A DNA stretch of 64,000 nt from Streptomyces sp. ITFR-16. GTDB lineage: Bacteria > Actinomycetota > Actinomycetes > Streptomycetales > Streptomycetaceae. Both the position numbers and the translations under genes were made by a program. The notes beneath the pieces were generated by a model. It was not told the origin of the DNA, did not search any database, and saw nothing but the letters and a program-made list of their open reading frames with translations. Below, in pieces: positions 16,033 to 26,585 of this stretch (position 1 is its first letter; each line of letters begins with the position of its first letter). Where the stretch lies: the NCBI RefSeq assembly GCF_031844705.1, contig NZ_CP134609.1, positions 1,674,001-1,738,000 on the forward strand, in the 5' to 3' direction.

Positions 16033-16677
16033 TCAGGCGCGTTCGGGGGTCTCCGGGACCACCGTGGGGAACAGGCTCTCCGGCAGGCTGACATTCCACG
16101 CCGTGATGACCGGCTGGCCGTGCTCCCTGCCGAGCCGCGACACGGCCCCCGTCGCGAGCTGGAAGAGCGTGCCCTCGGCCGGGGTCAGCCCGAGGTAGCG
16201 CGCCGTCAGGACACGCAGGAAGTGGGAGTGGGCGACGAGCGCGATGTCCTCGTCCCCGGCGCGTCCGGCCGCCTCCGCCACCTCGGCCAGCACCCGGTCG
16301 GCCCGGTCGCCGACCTCGGCGGGCGTCTCGCCGGGGTGGGCGTCGGGACCGGGGACGACACCGTCGGTCCAGAGGTTCCAGTCGGGGCGGGTGCGGTGGA
16401 TCTCGTCGGTGGTGATGCCCTCGTAGCCGCCGTAGTCCCACTCCCGCAGCTCGGGCGTGATGCGAGGTGCGGCGAGCCCGGCCAGCTCGGCGGTGCGCCG
16501 GGCCCGCACGGAGGGGCTGACCAGGGTGAGCGCGATGGCCCGGTCGGCGAGCAGGGGCGCCAGGGCACGGGCCTGGCGTTCGCCGAGGGGCGTCAGGGGC
16601 AGATCGGTGTGGCTCGTGTGCTGTCCGTTGCGGGACCACTCGGTCTCGCCGTGCCGGATCAGGATCAACTCGCCCAT
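16033..16677 (-). CDS. Histidine phosphatase family protein (phosphoglycerate-mutase-like)
   Basis: This 214-residue cytoplasmic protein begins MGELILIRHGETEWSRNGQH. It contains the catalytic RHGE motif (His9), the second arginine block SPSVRARRTAEL, the Glu in REWDYGGYEG and the late His in LVAHSHFLRVL. This set defines the branch-1 histidine phosphatase superfamily. Streptomyces relatives are annotated as acid phosphatases or phosphoglycerate-mutase-like enzymes. The precise substrate is not deducible. It is transcribed alone, upstream of and on the same strand as the LPMO gene, with no evidence of co-regulation. Confidence 0.9.
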   Translation of the reverse strand: MGELILIRHGETEWSRNGQHTSHTDLPLTPLGERQARALAPLLADRAIALTLVSPSVRARRTAELAGLAAPRITPELREWDYGGYEGITTDEIHRTRPDWNLWTDGVVPGPDAHPGETPAEVGDRADRVLAEVAEAAGRAGDEDIALVAHSHFLRVLTARYLGLTPAEGTLFQLATGAVSRLGREHGQPVITAWNVSLPESLFPTVVPETPERA

Positions 16678-17136
16678 GTGGAGGCCATCCGCTCTCAGTG
16701 CCGTTACCGCTCAGGTGCTGTCGACGGTGCGAACCCGCTGGTCCACGATCGCATTCCGGCCGCGGCGAGCGGGGCGGGCGCGCCCGGGAGTGGCCCGATA
16801 CGGCTACGCCGCAGGGGTCCGCCGGGAGCGCCCGGCCCCTGGCGCGCACCGACGACGACGGCGGACCCGCACCCGACGGCCCGGTGAACACCGCCCCGCC
16901 GGCGGGCCCTGCGGGACGGGGTGACACGGCCACCGCCCGGCCGAGACCACGGGAGAGGGCTGCCCGGCCGTGACCATCACGCCCTCACCGGGGCGCGCCC
17001 CGGTGATCACATGCCGGAAACACCGCCGCAGCCCGCCCGACAAATCACCCTGTTACGTTCGTCGTACGCGGCCGGCGTCGCCCGCTCCATCCCGCCTCCG
17101 GACCCTCGGTCCGGCCGGTGCACGAGGAGGACAGCG
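16678..17136. other. Divergent intergenic region between the phosphatase and FUSC genes
   Basis: These 459 bases carry the promoters of the divergent flanking genes. They are very GC-rich with no convincing ORF. The open frame continuing upstream of the FUSC start lacks a ribosome site and shows atypical composition. Confidence 0.5.
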
Positions 17137-19188
17137 GTGCATGTTCCGGTACACCGAACCGCCGGCGCACGGTTTCGTGGTAGGGGCACGGGGGGCCGCG
17201 CGCCCGCCTGGCTCGCCCATGTGACGCGGCTGCGCAGGGCCCCCGTGCCCCGGACGGCCATGGTGCGCGGGGCGCTGAGCGCGGGGCCCCTGCTCGCGGC
17301 CGGGATCGCGGCGGGGCGTCCGGGACCGGGCGTGCTCGCCGCGCTCGGGGCGATGCTCGCCGGGGTCAACGACCGGCCCGGGACCCGGCGCAAGGGGCTC
17401 GTCCACATCGGGCTGCCCGCCGCGGCCGGATCGCTCGGACTGCTCGTCGGGGCCCTGGTCGCGGACGGGGCGGGACGGTGGGCGGCGATCCCCGTCCTCT
17501 TCGTCGTGGGCTGGGTCTCCGGCGCGCTGAGCACACGGGGCGCGGTGTGGTCGGCGGCCGCCCTCCAGATGCTGGTCACCACCACCATCGGCCTCGGGAT
17601 GCCCCTGGCGGGGCCGGCCTGGCTGAAGGCGCTCTGCTTCCTGGCCGGGGCAGGCTGGCTGGTCCTGCTGCGGCTGCTGCTGCGCACGCCCTCGCGGAGC
17701 GCGACGCGGTGGAGCGGCGAACGCGAGGCCGTGGCGGCGGTGTTCGATGCGCTCGCGGACGCGCTGGGTGCGCTCGGCGGCCCGGACGCACCGGCCGCGC
17801 GCCGCCGGCTGGTCGCCGCGCAGCAGCAGGCGGACGAGGCGCTGCGGCTGATGCGGCTGCTCCCCTGGCCCGGCCGGTCCCGCGGCCTCGGCCACGCGCT
17901 CGCCGCCCGCTTCGGCGCGGCGGTCGCGCTGTGCGAGGCGAGCATCGCGCTGCTCTGGGAGGGCCGGGCCGTTCCGGCCGGGGTGGCCGAGGGGCCCCGC
18001 CGGCTGGCCGGGGCAGTCCGCACCGGCGGCCCGGCGGGCGCGCTGCCGAGCCCCCGGCCGGACACGGTCGAACGGCTCGCCTTCGACCGGGCGGTGCTGG
18101 CTGCCGCGGTGACCTTCGACCGGACGACGGCCGGTGCGCGGGCTCCGTACGGCCGAAGGACCGCGGGAGGGACGGACCGCTCCCCCTCCAGGCTCCGGCC
18201 GGGCCCGTTCGTCCCGGGGCTGTTCACCCCGGCGGGCCGGGAGTACGGGCTGCGCGTGGCGCTCTGCGTCTCCGTCACGGCGGTCGTCGCGCTGCTGCTG
18301 CACGAGGGGCACTGGTACTGGCTGCCGGCCACCGCCGCGTTTCTGGTGAAGCCCGACATGGGGCCGCTGTTCTCACGGGTGGTGAACCGGTTCGCCGGGA
18401 CGGTGGCCGGGGTGCTGGTCTTCGTCGCGCTCACGGCCCTGCCGGGCGGGCCGGGAACGCCGCTCGTGGTGACCGCAGTTGTGGTGGCCGGGGCCCTGGT
18501 CCCCCTCTCCACCCGCCACTTCGCCTTCCAGACGGCGGTGATCACCGTGCTGGTGCTGTCGTTCGTGCACACCGCGGGCGACACCGAGGCGGCCGCGTCC
18601 CGGCTGCTGGAGACCTTCCTCGCCTGCGCCATCGTGCTGCTGGTCGGCCATCTGCCCCGGCTGGCCGATCCGCGGGTGCGGGTGGGCCACCGGTTCGCCG
18701 TCACGCTGCGCGCCACGGAGCGGTATCTGCGCCATGTACTGGAGGCGCCGGACGCGGCCGGGGACGCGCATCGCGCCGAGGCACTGGCGTTGCGCGGCGC
18801 CGCCTACCGCGCGCTGGCCGAGGCGCGGGCTGCCGCCGAGACCGCCGCCGCCGAGCTGGTCGGGCCGTTCGGCGGGCGGCGGCAGGACTGGTCGGCGGTG
18901 ACGGTGGCGGCCGAGCTGGTCGTGGACGCCTCGACCGCGTGCGCGCTGCGGGTCGGGCACGGGGTGCCGAGGCCCGCTCCGGCCGAGGTGGAGCGGGTGA
19001 CCACGGCGCTGTCCGTGCTGGCGGACGCCCTGGAGGACGGGCACCGGACCGTGCGGCCGGCGCCCGGGCCGGGGCCGCGCGACTGCCGTTCGCTGCGCGA
19101 TGTGATGACCCAGCTGCACGGCATCCACCGGCTGACCGCGCAGGACGCTCCGGAGCCGTCGAGGGCCGTCTCCGCGCCGCTCTCCTGA
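17137..19188 (+). CDS. FUSC-family inner membrane transporter
   Basis: This 683-residue membrane protein has two blocks of hydrophobic helices, near residues 45-190 and 365-515, separated by soluble segments. This is the duplicated architecture of FUSC/aromatic-acid-exporter (YccS/AaeB-like) proteins. The second block contains HEGHWYWLPATAAFLVKPDMG followed by SRVVNRFAGTVAGVLV, the recognised FUSC motif. I place the start at GTG 17137 because AGGAGG lies eight bases upstream. The frame is open further upstream but lacks a ribosome site there. The family exports aromatic acids or similar compounds; substrate unknown. Confidence 0.83.
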   Translation: MHVPVHRTAGARFRGRGTGGRAPAWLAHVTRLRRAPVPRTAMVRGALSAGPLLAAGIAAGRPGPGVLAALGAMLAGVNDRPGTRRKGLVHIGLPAAAGSLGLLVGALVADGAGRWAAIPVLFVVGWVSGALSTRGAVWSAAALQMLVTTTIGLGMPLAGPAWLKALCFLAGAGWLVLLRLLLRTPSRSATRWSGEREAVAAVFDALADALGALGGPDAPAARRRLVAAQQQADEALRLMRLLPWPGRSRGLGHALAARFGAAVALCEASIALLWEGRAVPAGVAEGPRRLAGAVRTGGPAGALPSPRPDTVERLAFDRAVLAAAVTFDRTTAGARAPYGRRTAGGTDRSPSRLRPGPFVPGLFTPAGREYGLRVALCVSVTAVVALLLHEGHWYWLPATAAFLVKPDMGPLFSRVVNRFAGTVAGVLVFVALTALPGGPGTPLVVTAVVVAGALVPLSTRHFAFQTAVITVLVLSFVHTAGDTEAAASRLLETFLACAIVLLVGHLPRLADPRVRVGHRFAVTLRATERYLRHVLEAPDAAGDAHRAEALALRGAAYRALAEARAAAETAAAELVGPFGGRRQDWSAVTVAAELVVDASTACALRVGHGVPRPAPAEVERVTTALSVLADALEDGHRTVRPAPGPGPRDCRSLRDVMTQLHGIHRLTAQDAPEPSRAVSAPLS

Positions 19189-19361
19189 CCTTCCCGGCCC
19201 CGGCAACACCCGCAAACCGGGGCGAAGATGTCATGGTGGCGTCATTTCGCCAAACCCTTGGACACGTGAGGGACTCGTGAAAGGATCACCCTCAATTCCG
19301 TGACGTGTCCCCGTATCACGCGGCGCGTCACGCCTCGCCCCACCACCCATGGAGAACACAC

Positions 19362-20213
19362 GTGGCCAAGATTTCTGGCCGTCGGTCCGGACGGGCCGCC
19401 ACCCGTCTCGCCGCCGCCGCGATAACCGCGGCTCTGGTCGGCACCGGCGCATCCGCCTTCGCCGCAGAGCCGGGCGACGCGCCCATGTTCGGTCTCGCCG
19501 GCCTCGACAGCACCGGCGCCTCGTATTACTACACCCCGAGCGGGGACGGCAGCCTGGAGAAGCGCGTCCCGCTCGACACCGGCTGGAAGGACGTCAAGTT
19601 CCTCGGCCGGGTGGACCACAACGCGGACAACGTCGCCGACGGCCGCTGGCAGCTGGACACCAAGGGCGACATCTACTACTACGCCAACGACAACTCCGCG
19701 GCGAAGAAGATCGGCTACGGCTGGGGCAGCTACAACACCCTGGTCTCCCCCGGCCAGTTCGGCGGCGCCGAGGGCGGCGACCTGCTCGCCCGTGACACCA
19801 AGGGCGACCTGTACCTGTACCTGGGCTACGGCGACGGCACGGTCACCAAGCGCATCAAGGTCGGCTACGGCTGGGACATCTACACCCAGATCGCCGGCAA
19901 CGGCGACCTGAGCGGCGACGGCAACAGCGACCTGGTCGCCCGCGACAAGTCCGGCGTCCTGTGGCTCTACAAGGGCACCGGCAACCAGAAGGCGCCGTTC
20001 GCCAAGCGCACCAAGATCGGCAGCGGCTGGAACCAGTACAACACCCTGTTCGCGGCCGGTGACATCGACCTCGACGGCACCGCCGACCTGGTCGCCCGGA
20101 ACGCCAAGGGCGAGCTCTACCTGTACCGGGGAACGGGCAACGCCGCCGCCCCGTACAAGGTCAAGGCGCTCATCGGAACATCGGGCTGGAACACCTACCG
20201 CCTCTTCTTCTGA
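19362..20213 (+). CDS. Secreted FG-GAP/VCBS-repeat protein, copy 1
   Basis: This 283-residue protein starts at GTG 19362 (GGAG seven bases upstream) with MAKISGRRSGRAATRLAAAA and a cleavage site at SAFAAE. The mature part is built from about four to five repeats of the form GDLSGDGNSDLVARDKSG-LWLYKGTG. The Asp-rich calcium-binding loop is DxxGDGxxD. This is the FG-GAP/VCBS beta-propeller repeat. Such proteins are secreted and often described only as repeat-domain proteins. The next gene is a close paralogue sharing a 108-base identical stretch. Confidence 0.88.
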   Translation: MAKISGRRSGRAATRLAAAAITAALVGTGASAFAAEPGDAPMFGLAGLDSTGASYYYTPSGDGSLEKRVPLDTGWKDVKFLGRVDHNADNVADGRWQLDTKGDIYYYANDNSAAKKIGYGWGSYNTLVSPGQFGGAEGGDLLARDTKGDLYLYLGYGDGTVTKRIKVGYGWDIYTQIAGNGDLSGDGNSDLVARDKSGVLWLYKGTGNQKAPFAKRTKIGSGWNQYNTLFAAGDIDLDGTADLVARNAKGELYLYRGTGNAAAPYKVKALIGTSGWNTYRLFF

Positions 20214-20277
20214 GCCCTGCTCCGGTGGTTACACACTCATGACGAAACGTGAAGGTTCTGCGCCGGAAATCGTGACA

Positions 20278-20293
20278 CGATTCAGCTGAATCG
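20278..20293. promoter_or_regulatory. 16-bp perfect palindrome in the leader of the second VCBS gene
   Basis: CGATTCAGCTGAATCG is self-complementary over all 16 bases. It is directly followed by a 12-bp hairpin. It lies between the tandem VCBS genes, 57 bases before the second start codon. A regulator site is plausible. Confidence 0.45.
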
Positions 20294-20322
20294 GTGGCCC
20301 GCCGCCATGTGCGGCGGGCCAC
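20294..20322 (+). terminator. 12-bp perfect hairpin between tandem VCBS genes
   Basis: GTGGCCCGCCGC (20294-20305) and GCGGCGGGCCAC (20311-20322) pair perfectly around a CATGT loop. It lies 80 bases after the first VCBS stop and 28 bases before the second start. It could terminate copy 1 or attenuate copy 2. Confidence 0.6.
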
Positions 20323-20350
20323 GTCCCACTTCACGATCCATGGAGTACTT

Positions 20351-21259
20351 GTGGCCAAAACCACTGGCCGGCACTACACGCGCACAGCCGCTCGCGCGGC
20401 AGCCGCGGCGCTCACCGCCGCCCTCGTCGCCACGGGCACCTCGGCCGTGGCCGCCGACGCCCCGCAGCCCTCGCTCGCCGCGCCGGCGGACCAGCCGGCG
20501 GCGGCGACCTCGGTCGCCGCCGCGGCTGCGACCCCGTCGTTCGCGCTGTACGGCGTGAACTCCGCGGGCACCGCCTACTCGTACGCACCCAACGGCAAGG
20601 GCGGTCTCTCCGCCCGCGAATCCTCGGGTTCGGGCTGGGTCGGCGTCTCCGCGATGATGCAGGTCGGCCACCAGGCCGACGGCAAGAGCGACGGTCTCTG
20701 GTTCCGTGAGACCAACGGCGACATGGGCTACCTGAAGTTCGACTCGTCGTCGTTCAGGATCGGCACCGGCTGGAACATCTACAACAAGATCATCTCTCCC
20801 GGTCAGATCGGCGGCGCAGCCGCCGGCGACATGCTCGCCCGTGCCACCAACGGCGACCTGTACGTGTACCTCGGGTACGGCGACGGCAAGGTCACCAAGC
20901 GCATCAAGGTCGGCTACGGCTGGGACATCTACAACGAGATCGCCGGCAACGGCGACCTGAACGGCGACGGCAAGAACGACGTCGTCGCCCGCGACAAGTC
21001 CGGCGTCCTGTGGCTCTACAAGGGCACCGGCAACCAGAAGGCGCCGTTCGCCAAGCGCACCAAGATCGGCAGCGGCTGGAACCAGTACAACCTGCTGGTC
21101 TCCACGGGCGACGTCGACCTGGACGGCAAGGCCGACCTCATCGCCCGCAAGGGCGGCGAGCTCTACCTGTACAAGGGCACCGGCAACGCCGCGACCCCGT
21201 ACAAGGCGAAGGTCCGGATCGGCACCAGCGGCTGGGACAGCTACAAGTTCCTGTTCTGA
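20351..21259 (+). CDS. Secreted FG-GAP/VCBS-repeat protein, copy 2
   Basis: This 302-residue paralogue of the upstream gene starts at GTG 20351, again with GGAG just upstream in a similar ATGGAG context. It begins MAKTTGRHYTRTAARAAAAA, with cleavage near AVAADA. An Ala/Pro-rich linker is unique to this copy. The repeats (GYGDGKVTKRIKVGYGWDIY, GDLNGDGKNDVVARDKSG, GDVDLDGKADLIARKGG) carry calcium-loop Asp residues. The 108 bases at 20984-21091 are identical to 19935-20042 in copy 1, pointing to recent duplication or gene conversion. Function unknown. Confidence 0.88.
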   Translation: MAKTTGRHYTRTAARAAAAALTAALVATGTSAVAADAPQPSLAAPADQPAAATSVAAAAATPSFALYGVNSAGTAYSYAPNGKGGLSARESSGSGWVGVSAMMQVGHQADGKSDGLWFRETNGDMGYLKFDSSSFRIGTGWNIYNKIISPGQIGGAAAGDMLARATNGDLYVYLGYGDGKVTKRIKVGYGWDIYNEIAGNGDLNGDGKNDVVARDKSGVLWLYKGTGNQKAPFAKRTKIGSGWNQYNLLVSTGDVDLDGKADLIARKGGELYLYKGTGNAATPYKAKVRIGTSGWDSYKFLF

Positions 21260-21297
21260 GCCGGTCGGCCGTGCCTGTGTAGTTCCTTCCGGAACAT

Positions 21298-21337
21298 GAG
21301 AGGGCCGCATCCCCGTCGCCGGGGATGCGGCCCTCTC
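21298..21337. terminator. Strong bidirectional terminator (17-bp perfect stem)
   Basis: Bases 21298-21314 (GAGAGGGCCGCATCCCC) pair perfectly with 21321-21337 around a six-base loop. It separates the second VCBS gene from the convergent aconitase gene ending at 21357. Confidence 0.92.
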
Positions 21338-21356
21338 GCCGTACTGCCGCTGCCGG

Positions 21357-24164
<2,808 letters not shown>

Positions 24165-24165
24165 C

Positions 24166-24196
24166 TAAGGTAAGGCTTAGTTAGGTAGCCCTTACC
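24166..24196. promoter_or_regulatory. Iron-box-like repeats upstream of acnA
   Basis: TAAGGTAAGGCTTAGTTAG (24166-24184) matches the actinobacterial DtxR/DmdR iron-box consensus at 13 of 19 bases. It overlaps a second TTAGGTAG half. The outer GGTAAGG (24169-24175) and CCTTACC (24190-24196) form an inverted repeat. It lies about 95 bases upstream of acnA. Iron-dependent control of an Fe-S enzyme is plausible but inferred. Confidence 0.45.
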
Positions 24197-24227
24197 GTGC
24201 GGCGGCCCGCTGTGCGCCTTCGGCATA

Positions 24228-24245
24228 TATCTCGATGTCGAGATA
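24228..24245. promoter_or_regulatory. 18-bp palindromic operator candidate (TATCTCGA-TG-TCGAGATA)
   Basis: The two 8-bp arms are perfect inverted repeats separated by TG. They lie between the 3' end of the MFS gene and acnA, about 157 bases upstream of the aconitase start. The form is typical of dimeric HTH regulators. The regulator is not in this window. Confidence 0.55.
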
Positions 24246-24256
24246 ACTCTAGTACA

Positions 24257-25504
24257 TCACTGCGGACGGGTCATGTCCGGGCGCCCCCGTGCGGGAGGAA
24301 TACGCCCGGGTGCGCGCCCCGTGCGCAGGCCGGCCGCGGCGAGTACGGCCATCGAGACGGTGGCCGCCGCCGCGATCGCGAGGCCGCCGTGCGCGCCGAA
24401 GGCGTCCACCGCGCGGCCCGACACCGCCGCCGCGCCGGCCGAACCGGCCGCGCTCGCGGAGTTCAGCCAGCTGAACGCCTGGGTCAGGACGGACCGGTGC
24501 ACGGCGGACTCGGCCAGCACCGACAGCAGCACCAGGACGGGCGGCACGGCGGCGCCGGACAGCACGATCAGGGCCCCCAGCGCCAGCGGCGAGCGGGCGG
24601 TGAGCAGCAGCAGGCTGCCGAGCGCCAGCCAGGCCGTGACCGCGGCGAGCTGCACCCCCGGGGCCGTACGCCACCGGCGCAGCCCGTATAGCCAGCCGGC
24701 CAGCAGGCCTCCGCAGTTCGACGCCACGAAGACGGGTGCCGCCGCCGCGGCGGCGTGGTGCTCGACCGCGAAGGCGGTCACCGACACCCGGATCGCGCCG
24801 AAGTACACCCCGATGGCGAGGTTGAGTCCGGCCGCCCGCACGAATCCCGGCCGCAGCAGCGAGCGGCCGGTGCGGGAACGCCCGGTGGCCTCGGGGGCGG
24901 ACAGCGGGGGCGCGGTGCCGCGCTGGGCGGCGAGGGCCCCGCCGCCGCCCACCACCAGCGCAGCCGCGAGGATCGTGCCCAGCGCCGGGTGACCGCTCGC
25001 GCCGAGGAGGCTGACCAGGGCGGGGCCGGCCAGAAAGCCGACGGCGTTGCCGAGCGATTCCAGCGCGAAGGCACCGGGCAGCTCGGCAGGCCGCTCCGCG
25101 CGCAGCAGCGTGACCCAGCGGGCCGCCGACAGCGCGCCCAGCTGGGGGACGGTGGCGCCGGCCAGCGCCCCGCCCGCCGCCATCAGCGCGCCCGGGCCGC
25201 CCCCGGCGACGGCCGCCAGCAGCGCGGCGACGGCCCCGGCGTGCGCGAGCAGGAGGGGCGGCAGCACCCGGGTCTGGCCGAAGCGGTCCATCAGCCGGGC
25301 CAGTTGCGGCCCGGCCAGGGCCTCGGCCACGGCGAAGGCGCCGGTCACCAGACCGGCCGAGGCGTACGAGCCGGTGCGGCCGTGCACCAGCCAGACGACG
25401 CCGAGGCCGGTCATGGCGATGCCGAGGCGGCCGGTGCAGGCGGTCAGGAAGAAGGCCGCGGCCCCGGGGGTGCGCAGCAGTTCGCGGTAGGGCGCCGATG
25501 GCAC
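24257..25504 (-). CDS. MFS transporter
   Basis: This 415-residue protein has about twelve hydrophobic helices and the loop motif GPQLARLMDRFGQTRVLPPL after helix 2, typical of the major facilitator superfamily. The N-terminus from GTG 25504 reads PSAPYRELLRTPGAAAFFLT; GAGGAC lies eight bases upstream. It resembles the drug-efflux-like MFS proteins common in streptomycetes. The substrate cannot be told. It is encoded on the same strand as acnA, with 185 bases and operator-like sites between them, so they are probably separate units. Confidence 0.88.
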   Translation of the reverse strand: MPSAPYRELLRTPGAAAFFLTACTGRLGIAMTGLGVVWLVHGRTGSYASAGLVTGAFAVAEALAGPQLARLMDRFGQTRVLPPLLLAHAGAVAALLAAVAGGGPGALMAAGGALAGATVPQLGALSAARWVTLLRAERPAELPGAFALESLGNAVGFLAGPALVSLLGASGHPALGTILAAALVVGGGGALAAQRGTAPPLSAPEATGRSRTGRSLLRPGFVRAAGLNLAIGVYFGAIRVSVTAFAVEHHAAAAAAPVFVASNCGGLLAGWLYGLRRWRTAPGVQLAAVTAWLALGSLLLLTARSPLALGALIVLSGAAVPPVLVLLSVLAESAVHRSVLTQAFSWLNSASAAGSAGAAAVSGRAVDAFGAHGGLAIAAAATVSMAVLAAAGLRTGRAPGRIPPARGRPDMTRPQ

Positions 25505-25708
25505 GGAGTGTCCTCTTCGCTGCCCGGCGGGGCGGATCACCCGGGGTCGTCGGCGTCCGGTTTCATCGACCCGTGATCACAGCCCGGAACCGTCCAGTGG
25601 TGGCGTGGAGCGGGGACACGCACCCCACGCCGACTCCGTCACCGGGCAGAAGTCCCTTGTCCGCACAGTCTGTTGTGCGGTCAGTTCCTCGTACGATACG
25701 TCACGCGC

Positions 25709-26359
25709 CTACCCCGGAGTCCGGCGGCGGATCAGCTCCTTGCTCTCCTCCGGCAGCGCGTCGGCGACCAGCAGCCGGGGCAGCAGCTCCGGGTGCAGGG
25801 TCATCGCCCGGAATTCGAGCGCGACCGTGATGTCGTGCGCGGGGCGGTGCACGATCTCGACCGGGTCGCCGGTCCGGATGTCGCCGGGCTCGATCACCCG
25901 CAGATAGGCGCCCGGGCGTGCGGCCCGTGTGAACCGCTTGATCCAGCCGTCGCGCTCCAGCCAGCCCTGGAACGTCGCACACGGGATCCGCGCGCACGAC
26001 ACCTCCAGTACGACATCGGGTCCGATGCGCCACCGTTCACCGATCAGGGCGCCGTTGACGTCGAGGCCGAGGGTGGTGAGGTTCTCGCCGAACACCCCGT
26101 CGGTGAGCGGCCTGCCGAACTCGCCCTGCCACCCGTCGAGGTCCTCCCGGGCGTAGGCGTACACGGCCTGGTCGGCTCCGCCGTGGTGCTTCACGTCGTG
26201 GACGCGGTCGCCGGCGAGACCGACCGCACCGGTGCCCTTGGGCCCGGGGGCGGTCACCGCGACCGGACCGGCCACGGGCCGCTTGTCGATGCCGGTCGCC
26301 TCCAGCCCCTTCCACGGGTTGGGCCGGGGGCGGCCGATGTTGACCGAGAGCACCTTCAT
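25709..26359 (-). CDS. MOSC domain protein
   Basis: This 216-residue protein starts MKVLSVNIGRPRPNPWKGLE. It contains the MOSC signature blocks GLAGDRVHDVKHHGGADQAVYAY, FGENLTTLGLDV, GERWRIGPDVVLEVSCARIPC and FTRAARPGAYLRVIEPGDI. The conserved Cys in the ARIPC motif is present. MOSC domains (molybdenum-cofactor sulfurase C-terminal) are found in YiiM-like proteins that handle N-hydroxylated compounds or sulfur transfer. It is a standalone gene. Confidence 0.92.
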   Translation of the reverse strand: MKVLSVNIGRPRPNPWKGLEATGIDKRPVAGPVAVTAPGPKGTGAVGLAGDRVHDVKHHGGADQAVYAYAREDLDGWQGEFGRPLTDGVFGENLTTLGLDVNGALIGERWRIGPDVVLEVSCARIPCATFQGWLERDGWIKRFTRAARPGAYLRVIEPGDIRTGDPVEIVHRPAHDITVALEFRAMTLHPELLPRLLVADALPEESKELIRRRTPG

Positions 26360-26558
26360 GCCGCGGACCCTACGAGCCGCCGCCCGCGCACACCACACCT
26401 TTTCGGCGCGGGGCTTCTCGGCGCGGGGCCGGCACCCTCGGACGCACACCGCGTGCCGAACCCGCACAAAGACGCGACGCTTGGTGCGGACGTGACCGAA
26501 CGGTGCCCGGCTCCCCCACATGCCTCTCACCCGAACAGCGCACCCCCACGCGAGTGTC

Positions 26559-26574
26559 ATCTCATATCTGAGAT
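26559..26574. promoter_or_regulatory. Palindrome overlapping the HTH-MurA gene start region
   Basis: ATCTCA-TATC-TGAGAT is a perfect 6-bp inverted repeat ending 11 bases before the ATG. The overlapping TAGCCT at 26574-26579 could be a -10 element placing transcription start at the ATG (leaderless), since no Shine-Dalgarno sequence is visible. The gene has its own XRE HTH domain, so autoregulation through this site is attractive. Confidence 0.5.
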
Positions 26575-26585
26575 AGCCTTTCGGC

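Noticed and set aside
16921..17136. Upstream extension of the FUSC frame
   Set aside because: No ribosome site and atypical sequence; AGGAGG precedes GTG 17137.
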